A stretch of 64,000 nt of DNA from Heterostelium album PN500 (lineage: Eukaryota > Evosea > Eumycetozoa > Acytosteliales > Acytosteliaceae). The translations under genes were made by a program, and so were the position numbers. Below are positions 12,201 through 22,789 of the stretch, piece by piece; position 1 is the stretch's first letter; each line of letters begins with the position of its first letter. Below the pieces are notes generated by a model. The model had not been told where the DNA came from and searched no databases. It saw nothing but the letters and a program-made list of their open reading frames with translations. The stretch covers positions 992,001 to 1,056,000 of the forward strand of contig NW_008805068.1 in assembly GCF_000004825.1 (NCBI RefSeq), read 5' to 3'.

Positions 12201-14593
12201 AAGAGGACGTCAATCCCTACGATGAAAACAGTTCTCATCATAGTCATGGTAACACTAATATCGCCAGTAGTGGAGCAAGCCATCCAATACCTTCCAACGT
12301 TAGAATGTCATCGAGCGATATCAACACCACCACAACAACAACAAGCATTGTGCCACATACCACTGGCGATCACCCGTCAACAACAACCGAACCTGAATGG
12401 GAATCCGATGGCATCTACTCATCGGATCTCAACGATAGATTCCAAGAGGTCGTTCTCAAGTTCCGTGATATTCCATCGTTGGATACCAATCTTTATAATC
12501 TACAAGAGATCAGTACGGATCTTCTTCACATCTCACAGGATTTCATTCACATTGTAAAGACCTACGGTAGAATCATCATTGAAGAGCGATTCCTACAGGA
12601 AAAGACTATCAAACCAAAGTCTCTGGGTGGTCATCTCGGTGGTGATAAATATATCGTTAGAAATGTATTGTTCAAATTTGCTGGTGGTTCGCCTCATGGT
12701 GTATATGGCGAGTGGGGAGGCGCCAAGGTTGGAGGTCAAGAGCTAAAGGGTTGTATGGCAACTTTGAATTGTCCAATCAATGGACTGTGTGTTCCCTTGA
12801 TGGCGCTGGTCGATTTCATGGGTTATCGTTTGATTGCTATGAGTGTACTACCGATTTCTTCGGCAATAGACGCCAGTACTATTGTCTATGGATCCAGTGA
12901 CATGGGTCTGACTGTACACGCACTGCACGAACCATCGCTCGAAGTCATGAAACAACTCTCACAATCACTCAATCTAAAGGCACATTACGGTGGAACACAG
13001 AAACCACCTTCTCTTGTCTATTCGGCCACCGATGTAGAAGGACATATCGGTACCGACGGTCGTTTCTATCTTGTAGATTTCAGTCGTACTTTCCCACCGA
13101 CCTATCCGGATCTCTCAGTGCAAGGTGGTCATCTTTTCCAGTTGTTCAGACCCGAGTTCCTTAAGAGTCATCTGAAACCGCTGTGCTCAGACGCATTCTC
13201 TGGTTTCTTGAAACACGACCAAGACAGACAGGCACACAACAACGAAGTAAAGGAAGCCACGCAGAGACTGCTCAATGACTTGATACCCAGAATATCGACA
13301 CGTCTCAAAGGTTTAATCAAGGAGTCGTTGGAGAATGGCGATCTTCTCAGTGGCGGTGTACACATTCCAGAGCAGTTCCATCGTCATGGTATCAACATGC
13401 GTTGGATCGGTCATATGTTGGTGGTAGTCGACGATAGAGATGCTGGTTTTGTATTGCTCATCGAAGCAATTGCCAGAGTGCTAAAGAATGACTTGAGAAG
13501 AAGACTACGTGACACAATGAAGAATTTCAAACAACCACTTTGTGCACCCTACATTCAGCTGACTACCAACTTTTTGAATATGGTATTCGGTGAATCAACA
13601 AAACCAGGTTTCAACACAGAGGAGTTCTGGGAGCAAACGGTATCGCAAGAGTTGTACTCCAAGTTTTATATCTATCAGGTTCCTTCGGTCGTTGTAAATG
13701 TACAGAATAATCAAAACAATAGAAACAGTATGAGTAGCAGTATGGGAGGTTCAGGTTCAACCACCAATCAACACAACTATAACAATACAATTAATTTCAA
13801 TGGTGGATCCAGTGGAAGTAATTTCAATATCGCCAGCTCAATGGATGCAGGTCAAGTCAGCAAGAAACCAACGATGATTCTCCCGAGCGGCTGGAAGTTA
13901 CGCGACCTCTTGGAAGATCGTTTGATCAGTCAGAAATCTGGAAAGGTTGTTCTCGGTAGACATTTACTGTTTGCAAGATTCCGTGATATGACACACCTCA
14001 AATTTAGAAAGAGAACCATTGAAAAGGTTGCAGATACCACTCAGTTGCTTTGGAATCCATATAAACCATTCAATAACTCTGATTTGAAAAAGATTAGTGT
14101 GCGTGTAAAGCATACCGATCTCGTCACCAATGCAGAGGGTACATTCTTTTATGCAAAGGCGATGGCAGAGACTTCGCACTCGACAGCACTGCATCTGCTG
14201 CACAAAGCCAGAAAGAGATTCGAGTTGGCACTCATCTCCAATCCAAACAACAAGGAAACACTGCAGCTCTGTGCTCAGACCTGGTGTAAGATCTTGGAGT
14301 TCAGCGCTAGCGAGGGTAAGAATATGTCCAATGTTTGCTTCTCAATGAATGACCCTGCCGTTGTCAACACCGATCGTTATTTCCTGAGAGCTATCGATGC
14401 CAACCCGAAAGGACCTGTAATTTTATTCTTTTATGCCAGATTTTTGGTGCGTTGTGACAGAACCGAAAAGGCAGAATCTTATTTCCTCAGAAGTCTTGAA
14501 GTAGATCCATTCAGTTATAGATGTCTCATTGCATACGCCAGTTTCCTCACAGAACGTGGTTTCCCCAATGACTCGTCATTGTTTTTAAATTAG
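9252..14593 (+). CDS. Ras/Rab-like GTPase fused to a CLU-like domain and TPR-like repeats
   Basis: Exons 9252-9317, 9387-9455, 9558-9658 and 9754-14593 give 1691 residues. Residues 1 to about 175 form a small GTPase: P-loop GENGVGKSS (16-24), switch II WDTFGQE (62-68, Phe where Ala is usual), and GCKSD (121-125) where NKxD is expected. Next come some 700 residues of Asn, Ser and Thr runs. About 960-1300 resembles the central domain of CLU/TIF31 proteins (IIEERFL, YGSSDMGLTVH, VEGHIGTDGRFYLVDFSRTF, PLCSDAFSGF, HRHGINMRWIGHML). The C-terminus (about 1540-1691) has TPR-like helices (ALHLLHKARKRFELALISNP). CLU proteins act in mitochondrial positioning and mRNA binding. The three short 5' exons carry the GTPase, so it is spliced in phase to the rest. 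The changed switch II and base-recognition motifs suggest atypical nucleotide handling. Confidence 0.8.
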
Positions 14594-14901
14594 AGCACAA
14601 GATTGTAAAAATGTAATAGTAGGCGGATTAAAATAAATAGAGTATTATATATTATTGGCTTATAATTGATTATTTGTAAATTGACAAAGATAGATTCTTT
14701 TGATTGAATTTTCATGATTGACAAACTCACAATATTTTTGAAGTCTATCAAAAAAATATGGAACAGATTTTTATTTTTGTCCATTACAAAAAAAAAAGTT
14801 AATCATCAAAAACTCAGTTTGGACAATTAAAATTATCTTCGTACAAACTTAAGGAATTTGTCAATCATTTCTAACTCAAAGGGTATAAATGTTTAAACTC
14901 A

Positions 14902-15153
14902 ATGTTCAAATCATTAAAAACAATAATATTATTTTATTATATTCTTTTTTCTACATTTTTCAATAAAAATAAAATGTCAACATCAAATATAAATACTTCC
15001 TCAGTTCAATTCTTAGATGAATTAAATTTCAAGAATTTCGAAATCTATAATGGCAATAAGAATCTCAACAATAATTTTCAAAACAATAATAGGAAACTTC
15101 TTCTTAGCACTTTGTTAAGCACAATGAATCGTAAGAAACAACTAAAGAAGTAA
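14902..15153 (+). CDS. Short hypothetical protein
   Basis: An 83-residue open frame; an internal ATG at 14974 (MSTSNINTSS) would give 59 residues and has the more typical A-rich start context. The product is Asn- and Lys-rich, ends in NRKKQLKK, and has no recognisable domain. In the longer form the first 20 residues are hydrophobic. It lies just upstream of the rhomboid pair. The flanks (14594-14901 and 15154-15637) hold nothing else I can support. Confidence 0.3.
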   Translation: MFKSLKTIILFYYILFSTFFNKNKMSTSNINTSSVQFLDELNFKNFEIYNGNKNLNNNFQNNNRKLLLSTLLSTMNRKKQLKK

Positions 15154-15637
15154 AATTTCCAAACTCATCTATTTTTGGTCTTCAATTCGAATCCATCTAC
15201 TACTTTTCCATAAAGAATATAAGACTGGCTTCATATCAATAATCACCAATATCTTCGGAGTAATGAGAAAGATTCTCATCATTTACACTTACATGAACAA
15301 ATGTTCTATCAATATTATTTAAAAACTTTAAGCATTAAACTACAAGATATTTACTATTCTATTATCTTTTTTTTTGTTTTGAATATGAATTTCTTTTTAA
15401 TAAAATTAAAGTGACTATTCATTGTTTAATTTAATTATCCACTTAAACAACTTTTTCAGGAATTATGATTTAAGTAAATTTTTTAAAATCTGAAAATTCT
15501 AAATGAGGGATCAAAAGATCTTTTGATTAAAAATCAATGTTTTATTTTTGAAATTTTATTAAACATTAATCGTTAATTTTTTTTTTTTTAAATATAATCA
15601 GTTCTCTTTTTTACAAGAAAAACATTATCTCTTGAAA

Positions 15638-16576
15638 ATGGACCCCATAAGTTTATATAATGAAATTAATCTTATTTTTGCAGGTTTTCATGTTTTGGAA
15701 TCGTTACAAAGTTTGACACCTGGAACCTCTATTATGATGATGCTCATCATATCGATATGGTTATATCAATTCAACTATGATATAGGACCATATCATCTTA
15801 CCAGCAGTTGCAACCGAGCTCTCAAAGGTGAATACCGTAGAACTCTACTCTCGATATTTTCACACAGTGGACTAATTCATTTAGTATTGAATTGTGTTTC
15901 ACTAATTGACCTGAAATCAATTGAAGAAACGGTAATGTATACTTAAAGATCAATCATTCTAGTCTATTTCAATTTTTTTTTTTTTAAATTTCATTCAACT
16001 AATTATGTATTTTGTTTAAAAAAATTTTTTTCAGGAGGGATCATTCAGATATTTACAATACACATTCATGTTAATCATTACATGCGTGGTTGTTGAAATT
16101 ATAATCTCAAAGCAACTATCTGGCAATGGTCAAAGACTGATGGATGTTGAGTCGCTCGGATATTCTGGTGTCTTGTTTGGTCTGTTGGTCATTTCAACCT
16201 TTCGATACGGAATAATGTCATCTGCTAGAACTGCATTGTATTCATTAATCATTACCCAGATTTTCAACCGAAATGCACATTTTATTGTAAGTAATAATAT
16301 CTTTAATTTTACCATTAAAATTACATCATACTTATTAAAAAAAAACAATGTTATATAACACAGGGTCACTTGGCTGGAATTGTTGCCGGTGCAATCATCT
16401 CAGCCTCTTCATACTTTAAAGTCTTCGATCTATACTTTTATTCGGTGTTAATTCTTACAATGATATTGACCTACCAGAATTCGTCATCAGGTAATCTATT
16501 GGAAATATTATCATCTTTAAATCCTTTTCAATCAAGAAGAAGAATAGTTAATGGTGTCATTGTTTCAAGATACTAA
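15638..16576 (+). CDS. Rhomboid-family intramembrane protease, copy 1
   Basis: Exons 15638-15931, 16035-16286 and 16364-16576 give 252 residues. It is a multi-pass membrane serine protease. Visible motifs are HLVLN in the second helix (oxyanion-site Asn), the catalytic Ser in GYSGVLFGLL, and the catalytic His in GHLAGIVAGAI, which opens exon 3. The single rhomboid core and short size resemble the RHBDD1/RHBDL4-like group. The in-frame ATG at 15638 (MDPISLYN) is the best start. The gene next door is a paralogue with the same exon breaks, so the pair is a tandem duplication. Location is probably ER or Golgi, but no targeting signal proves it. Confidence 0.82.
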
Positions 16577-16680
16577 AAGATATAATAAAACACCATTTTT
16601 TTTAATATATGATTAATTTATTTTATTTTTTTACTTTGTTTGTGTTTGTTTTTTTTTTCAATTCAATTTTCAAACTAATT

Positions 16681-17572
16681 ATGATCTCTAATGTTATTGA
16701 TTTAATATGTTCGAATGTTGGGACATCATCAGTTATAGCTATTAATGTATTAGTGTGGTTGTATCAACAACAATATAATATAGATCTTTCAGAGGTATCT
16801 TTTAGCTATCAGAATGTGGTGATGAATAAACAATATTGGAGAGCAATAACCTCAACATTTTCACATGCAAATCTTGTTCATTTGCTATTTAATTGTGTAT
16901 CACTATGGAATATGAGATATCTAGAGTCAAATGTATGTTGCTAAAATTGTAATTCAAATAAAAATGCTTAATTAATAGGTTTAGTTTGATTAAATTAGGT
17001 TGGACTATCTTCATATTTAAAATATACATTAATCTTGATAATTACAACTGTTGTACTAAAAGTGATTCTAATGAATTTGATATACAATCAGCTCGGCGCA
17101 ATTGGCAATCTGGTTGTATCTAATTCCGATATTCTACACAGAGAATATGTTGGATATTCATGTGTTTGTTTTGGTTTACTGGTACTAATAAGCTACATGA
17201 GTGGCATCAATCGGTGGCTAATCACACCCATCTCCAGTCTGCTACTATCAAGTATTATTATTCCAAATGCAAGTTTTATAGTATGTAATTACATAGTTTC
17301 AAAAGGTCTTCTTGCTTATTTAATTAACTAACTATTAAATTTTAAACAAAAAGGGTCACTTTTCAGGTATAATATGCGGAATCATTATATTGGTAGTCAA
17401 TAACTACGAATGTTTTGATTATTATTTTATCTTTATATCACTGACTTTGGTTGTATTTCTAATGACTATTTTTATGCGTCAAAAGAAAAACATGATGATG
17501 TCGACACCAAGAGAAACCAAGATTGTCAACGGCATCATTGTATCACAAAAAAATATTGACAATATAATTTGA
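16681..17572 (+). CDS. Rhomboid-family intramembrane protease, copy 2
   Basis: Exons 16681-16932, 16999-17280 and 17354-17572 give 250 residues. The motif order matches copy 1: HLLFNCVSLWNMRYLES, catalytic Ser in GYSCVCFGLL (Cys replaces the Gly after Ser), and catalytic His in GHFSGIICGI at the start of exon 3. Introns fall at the same places in the motif series as in copy 1. The protein ends in the same PR-type tail followed by IVNGIIVSQ, compared with IVNGVIVSR in copy 1. Only about 105 bp separate the two genes. Sequence divergence is considerable, so the duplication is not recent. The catalytic pair is intact, so activity is expected. Confidence 0.82.
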
Positions 17573-18183
17573 TTTTTATTTTTTTCTATTTTAAATAAAT
17601 CTAAATCATTTTTTTTCATTTTTTTTTTTAAATTTTAGTAGATAGAATTTTCTGTCTGGGGTTGACAGAGTGATCATTAAAAAAGTATCGAATCAATTAA
17701 ACCAAGTGGACAGTTCTCTCTTTTTTTATTTTCGAAAAACGAAAATTAATATAAATCTCTATCTTGATTTAATATATCATAAAATCTGTAAGTCTATCTA
17801 TCTACAACAAAAAGAATACTTTGTTTATAATCATAAAACAATCTACACATTTCGAATGAACAAAAAAAAAACTAGTTTGTACAAAATGAAAAAATATACC
17901 ACACAGACAGAATGATCAACCCTCTCATGCACACACAACACTCGCAATCAAATAACCAATAGATATATATTTAAATTAATTTAAAATAAATAAAAAACAA
18001 TCAATTTCTACTGATATAAAACCATCAAGATTACAATAAAAAACGATTAATCGTTCATTCAAATAAAATCAAACAAATATATTAATTTAATAGTTTTTAT
18101 TTTATTAGAAATTTAGTATTAGCATTGTAATAATAAAAATATTGTTTAGAATCACTAAATTAAAATAAAAGAAAGGGTAGAAG
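17573..18183. other. Intergenic region with a short hairpin
   Basis: About 610 bp upstream of the ALAS gene. A perfect 6-bp hairpin (TCTGTC at 17651-17656, GACAGA at 17664-17669) lies soon after the rhomboid stop. The rest is A+T-rich. An open frame of about 80 codons at 17670-17915 is low-complexity Lys/Tyr/Ile and I do not call it a gene. Confidence 0.5.
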
Positions 18184-20029
18184 ATGTTTTCAAACATTAG
18201 TAGTAGAAGCGGTCAAGCATTGAATGTATTGAATAGAGTATGTCCATTCTTGCACACCAGTCGTACCGTTGCCAGTTCCGTTCAACAGGTTCAACAGATC
18301 ACTCCTTCTCATCCAACATCACTCACACCAGAGAATGCAAAGGATTTCTTTGAAAAATGTCCATTTGCTGGTGTTGTTGAAGAGGGTATTAAACAAGATG
18401 TAAGTTATTATTATTATTATTTGTTATCAATTTTCAAAATCCAAGAATCAATAGTAATTTTAATTTAAATAATTATAAAAGGGTGGAGAACAAGGTTTGA
18501 AAGTATTGTCACATTTGATTGACCCACAACAAAGTCAACTTGTTATTGAGGAGAAGATCGTCAAGGATATGATTGAGAAGGAGCAATGCAAACATCAAAT
18601 GCAGAACAACAAACAAGCATCGTTCCACTATCAAGAGAATTTCGAAGAGGTCATCGATAATCTCAAGGAAGAAGGAAGATATCGTGTGTTCACCACCATC
18701 CAAAGACAAGTTGGTCAATTCCCATATGCCAAGAAGTACTCAAATGTAGATTATTCAGATCAACAGCTGCTACAACAACAACAACAACCACAACAGAATA
18801 TCAATAGTTTAGTTTCAGGTGCACAAATTCTTCATAAACAAGAGATAGAGATGATCGAGGATGAGGAGTTGTTGGATTTGGATCAGGAATTGGGTGCTGA
18901 AGGTGAGGTCGCTGTTTGGTGTAGCAACGACTATCTCGGTATGGGTCAGAACGAATTGGTGTTGAATGAAATGACCAACTCGATTCGTCGTATGGGAGCA
19001 GGATCCGGAGGTACTCGTAACATCTCTGGAACAACCTCGGAACACGTTCGTTTGGAGCGTGAGTTGGCCGATCTTCACTACAAGGACAATGCCTTGGTGT
19101 TTGGTTCGTGCTACGTCGCCAATGTCTCGGCTGTGACATCGATCGCCGCTGCTCTTCCAGAGTGTGTAATCCTCTCTGATGCCAAGAATCACGCGTCTCT
19201 CATCGAGGGTATTAGAAACTCGCGTCTCGAAAAGTACGTGTTCCGTCACAACGACGTCGACCACCTCGAGTCGCTTCTCAAGAAGATCGACCCGGCACGT
19301 CCAAAGCTCATTATCTTTGAGTCGGTCTACTCCATGGACGGAACGATTGCGCCAATCGAAAAGATTTGCGATCTCGCCGACAAGTACAAAGCACTCACCT
19401 TTATCGATGAGGTGCACGCCGTCGGATTGTACGGACCTCGTGGTGCCGGTGTCTGTGAGCGTGACAACCTTATGCATCGTATTGACATCATCTCTGGAAC
19501 ACTAGGTAAAGCATTTGGAGTGTACGGTGGTTACATCGCGTCGAATCGTCATATTATCGACACGATCCGTTCGTTGTCTCCAGGTTTTATCTTTACCACT
19601 TCATTGCCACCTTCGATTGCTGCAGGTGCGCGTGCCTCCGTGAACTACTTGAAAAAGTCGGAGCGCGAAAGAGCAATGCATCGTGAACGTACCGATCGTC
19701 TAAAGCAGTCGTTGCGTGACGCCAAGCTGCCATTGCTCGAGTCGCCATCGCACATCGTTCCATTGATCGTAGGTGACTCTGCACTCTGCAAGAAGATGTC
19801 AGACTATCTCATGAAGAAACATCGTATCTACGTGCAACCAATCAACTACCCAACCGTGCCAAAAGGAACCGAGCGTTTCCGTCTTACACCTTCACCAGTA
19901 CACAACGACGATGCTATCAGCAACCTCGTCAAAGGTATTGTCGATTGTTGGAAACAATTCGGTCTATCATTCACTGATCAACCAACATCAAACAGTTCAA
20001 CATCCTCAAAATCAACATCATTAGTCTAA
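18184..20029 (+). CDS. hemA: 5-aminolevulinate synthase, mitochondrial
   Basis: Catalyses glycine plus succinyl-CoA to 5-aminolevulinate, the first step of heme synthesis, with pyridoxal phosphate. Exons 18184-18399 and 18482-20029 give 587 residues. The core from [11 protein letters not shown] onward carries family motifs: [36 protein letters not shown], and [13 protein letters not shown] with the PLP lysine near residue 415. The N-terminus has a likely mitochondrial presequence and two Cys-Pro heme-regulatory-type motifs (VCPF near residue 20, KCPF near residue 60), as in animal ALAS. A Gln-rich insert follows near residue 180. Synonymous choice is G+C-rich, which suggests strong expression. 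Downstream, 20030-20486 is A+T-rich with nothing else visible. Confidence 0.95.
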
Positions 20030-20486
20030 TATTAGATACTCTAATAATTCATTGATTTTAAAAAATCTAATATCCATTGAATCAATTCATCAAATCAATC
20101 CAAACAAAACCAATTAACTAAAAAAAAACCAAACTCAACAGCAAAAAGTTAGCAAAGCATAAAAATATAAATAAATACTTTGAATTGCATTCACAAAACG
20201 TAATTTTGTTTTGATTTCAAAAAAATAAAAATAATAATGATAAATAAAACAAAACAAAATAAATTATAAAAAAAAAAAAAAAGCTTTTCATTTTTTTTTT
20301 GTTATTAATTAAAATTTATAAAGATTTTATATATTTACATTATTTAATATAAAATCTATTTATTTTACATATTTAATTTAATATAATTAATTAAATAAAA
20401 ATTCATCAAAAAATTAAAATTTCATTTTTTTTTATTTTTTTACAATACAATAAACATATTATTGTATGTAATTGAAAAGTTAAGAG

Positions 20487-22364
20487 GTGGCAGAAAGAAT
20501 CAATAATAATTATCAACTTGAAGAGGAGTTACAACAGGAACAACCACTAATACCAGACAACAACAAACAACAACAAGATAAACAAGATTTACTAAATAAT
20601 AAACTTGCTGTGAATAACAACAACAACAACAATAATAATAATAATACGTTGATTAATAATCAATCACATTCATTGAAATACTGGGTAGATTCAAGTGTTC
20701 CTATCATTCCTGTTGCTGTTGTTCATTGTTTGCGTAGCGTAGATCGTATCAGACTATTGAATAATATTCGTGGTGTCACAAAGAAACTAGAGTCCATTCC
20801 AAGTGCTGCTACTCTTCTACTAAGTGGTGCGAATCGATCAACTGTTGTTGTTGCTTCAGGTGTTGTGTGTTTTGGTCTCGGATTCACTATATACGCACTC
20901 ATTAGACATTTAACTGAAGACGACGAAGACGAAGACGATTACCAAACATATCATCAATACGTTCCAACCTCAATACCCTCAAAAAACAAAATTAGAACCC
21001 TAAGAACAAAATATAACTACAATCCAAACATCAAAGAATCACACTACTATATACCAACCATGAATCACATCAATAGACCACACAATCCACAACCATTTAT
21101 ACTTTCAAACTATTTTTATAATACTATAAATTATTTAAGTAATTATCGTCATTTCGCCAGAGAGTGTACTCTCTTGTCAACAGAACGCTCTATGAGGAAA
21201 ACTCTTTACTAACTTAAACGAATCTTATTTTTCTGTATTTGTAGCAAGATATGTCTATGGCTCAACTCTAAGTCCAACTGACGAGACCAATCGGTTTTTA
21301 CTTGATTTATACGGATTGTATGGCAGCCAACATCCAGAGTTTAGAAATACATCATACAACGATGCTGTACAGTATGCTCGTTCACAATTTAAACTGTTAA
21401 TTGTTTATGTACATTCAGGCAGTCATCCAGGTGCTCAACAATTTTGTCGGTATGTTGAAAACATCAATCAAATGACAGCTGCAGTGATATATAACTAACA
21501 AATCATCTTTATATATTTAGAGATGTTATTTTTACAGAATCATTCTCTAGATTTATAGATGAGAATTTTATTATATGGGGATGTGATGTTGCTTACTCTA
21601 ATGGACTGTTAATATCGAATAATTTAGAGGCATCGACCTTTCCCTACTTGGCAATAGTTTGTTGTAATAATATACAGGGAATTTCAAACGGTTCTCAGAC
21701 ATTGCGTTTAGAATATTTCCAAGGTTCCTCATTGAACTCTGAAAACATTATAAATCTTCTCACAAATTCCGCTTCAACCTATGAGCCATCTCTTATTGCT
21801 GCAAAAGCTGACCAGTATGTAGAAATTATTAAAAGCTCATAAGCTTGCTCACTAATGATTATTAAACTAACTTTTTATGTTTGTTTTTTTCACAAACACA
21901 GTGATTTAAGAGAACAAGATAGAATGATTAGAATGGAACAAGATGAGGCATATGAAATTTCACTTAGAGAGGATCAAGAAAAAGAGAGACGAGCAAGAGA
22001 AGAGGAACGCTTGAAACAGGAGGAAGAAGATAGATTGCTTAGAGAAGAACAGGAGCGTGTCAACGCACACAATAGACTCATAGAGATTAAACGTGCAAAG
22101 GAATCAAATTTTTTGGTGGAACCAAAGACAAACATCACAAGACTGGCAATCAGACTGGTCGATGGTTCAAGAGTACAGAGAAACTTCAATCAAACCGATA
22201 CAATTCAAGTGGTTTTAGATTTTGTAGACACCAAAATAGAAGAGTCTATCGATAACTTTATACTATCAACCAACTATCCAAAGAGACAACTAACCGAATT
22301 ACATCAAACACTATCTGAGGCCGGATTGGTACCTGATGGCTCACTATTTTTATCAGAGAAATAA
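20487..22364 (+). CDS. FAF2/UBXD8-like UBX protein (start codon not normal)
   Basis: Proteins of this family sit in the ER or lipid-droplet membrane and recruit the Cdc48/p97 ATPase in ER-associated degradation. Exons 20487-21138, 21245-21449, 21521-21814 and 21902-22364 join in phase (about 537 codons). Order: an Asn-rich start, a hydrophobic stretch (TVVVASGVVCFGLGFTIYAL), a UAS thioredoxin-like domain (RYVYGSTLSPTDETNRFLLD, FKLLIVYVHSG, FIIWGCDVAYSNG), a charged coiled coil (EAYEISLREDQEKERRAREE), and a C-terminal UBX domain (RLAIRLVDGSRVQRNFNQTD). The family's N-terminal UBA domain is not seen. The exon has only GTG at its head, with an in-frame TAA right before it, and no in-frame ATG until well past the membrane stretch. 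The true start is unresolved. Confidence 0.75.
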
Positions 22365-22458
22365 TAATAATAATAGCATATTAAAAAGCACCAATAATAT
22401 TGTTAACATATCTTTTATTAAAAAAAAAAAAAAAAAAAACTTAAATAAAAACTTTTAA

Positions 22459-22653
22459 TTATTCAGTACCAATCATTGATTTTCTAGAAAGATCTTGATA
22501 AAATTTTAAATTCTTAATTTCTAATAAATAATAGTCTTTGTTAATTAAAAAAAGATGATCAGTATTCTTGTTCAGCGCAGACGATGTAGAAGATTCAATT
22601 TTAATTCTAAAAATTTGTTGGAGGAGCTCCAAAAAAAAAAATCTTGATTCCAC
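22459..22653 (-). CDS. Possible C-terminal exon or small gene
   Basis: A minus-strand open stretch of up to 64 residues. After an acceptor-like tttttag near 22610 it reads IKIESSTSSALNKNTDHLFL and on to KFYQDLSRKSMIGTE. The middle has coding-like composition, but I recognise no family and find no clear upstream exon before the neighbouring plus-strand gene. The remaining sequence of 22365-22789 shows only an A run near 22420-22439. Confidence 0.25.
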   Translation of the reverse strand: MESRFFFLELLQQIFRIKIESSTSSALNKNTDHLFLINKDYYLLEIKNLKFYQDLSRKSMIGTE

Positions 22654-22789
22654 TCAAAGTATCTTGATTTTAAATTTTATCACCATAAATCATGATATTA
22701 AATAATTTCTAAAAATATCTTTTCTTTATATATCCATCTGAGAAACACTAAAAGATGATTATTCTTTAAAAACATAAATATTTATTATC

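Noticed and set aside
17670-17915. 81-residue open frame upstream of ALAS
   Set aside because: It begins at a non-ATG codon and is low-complexity Lys/Tyr/Ile; no domain or splice support.
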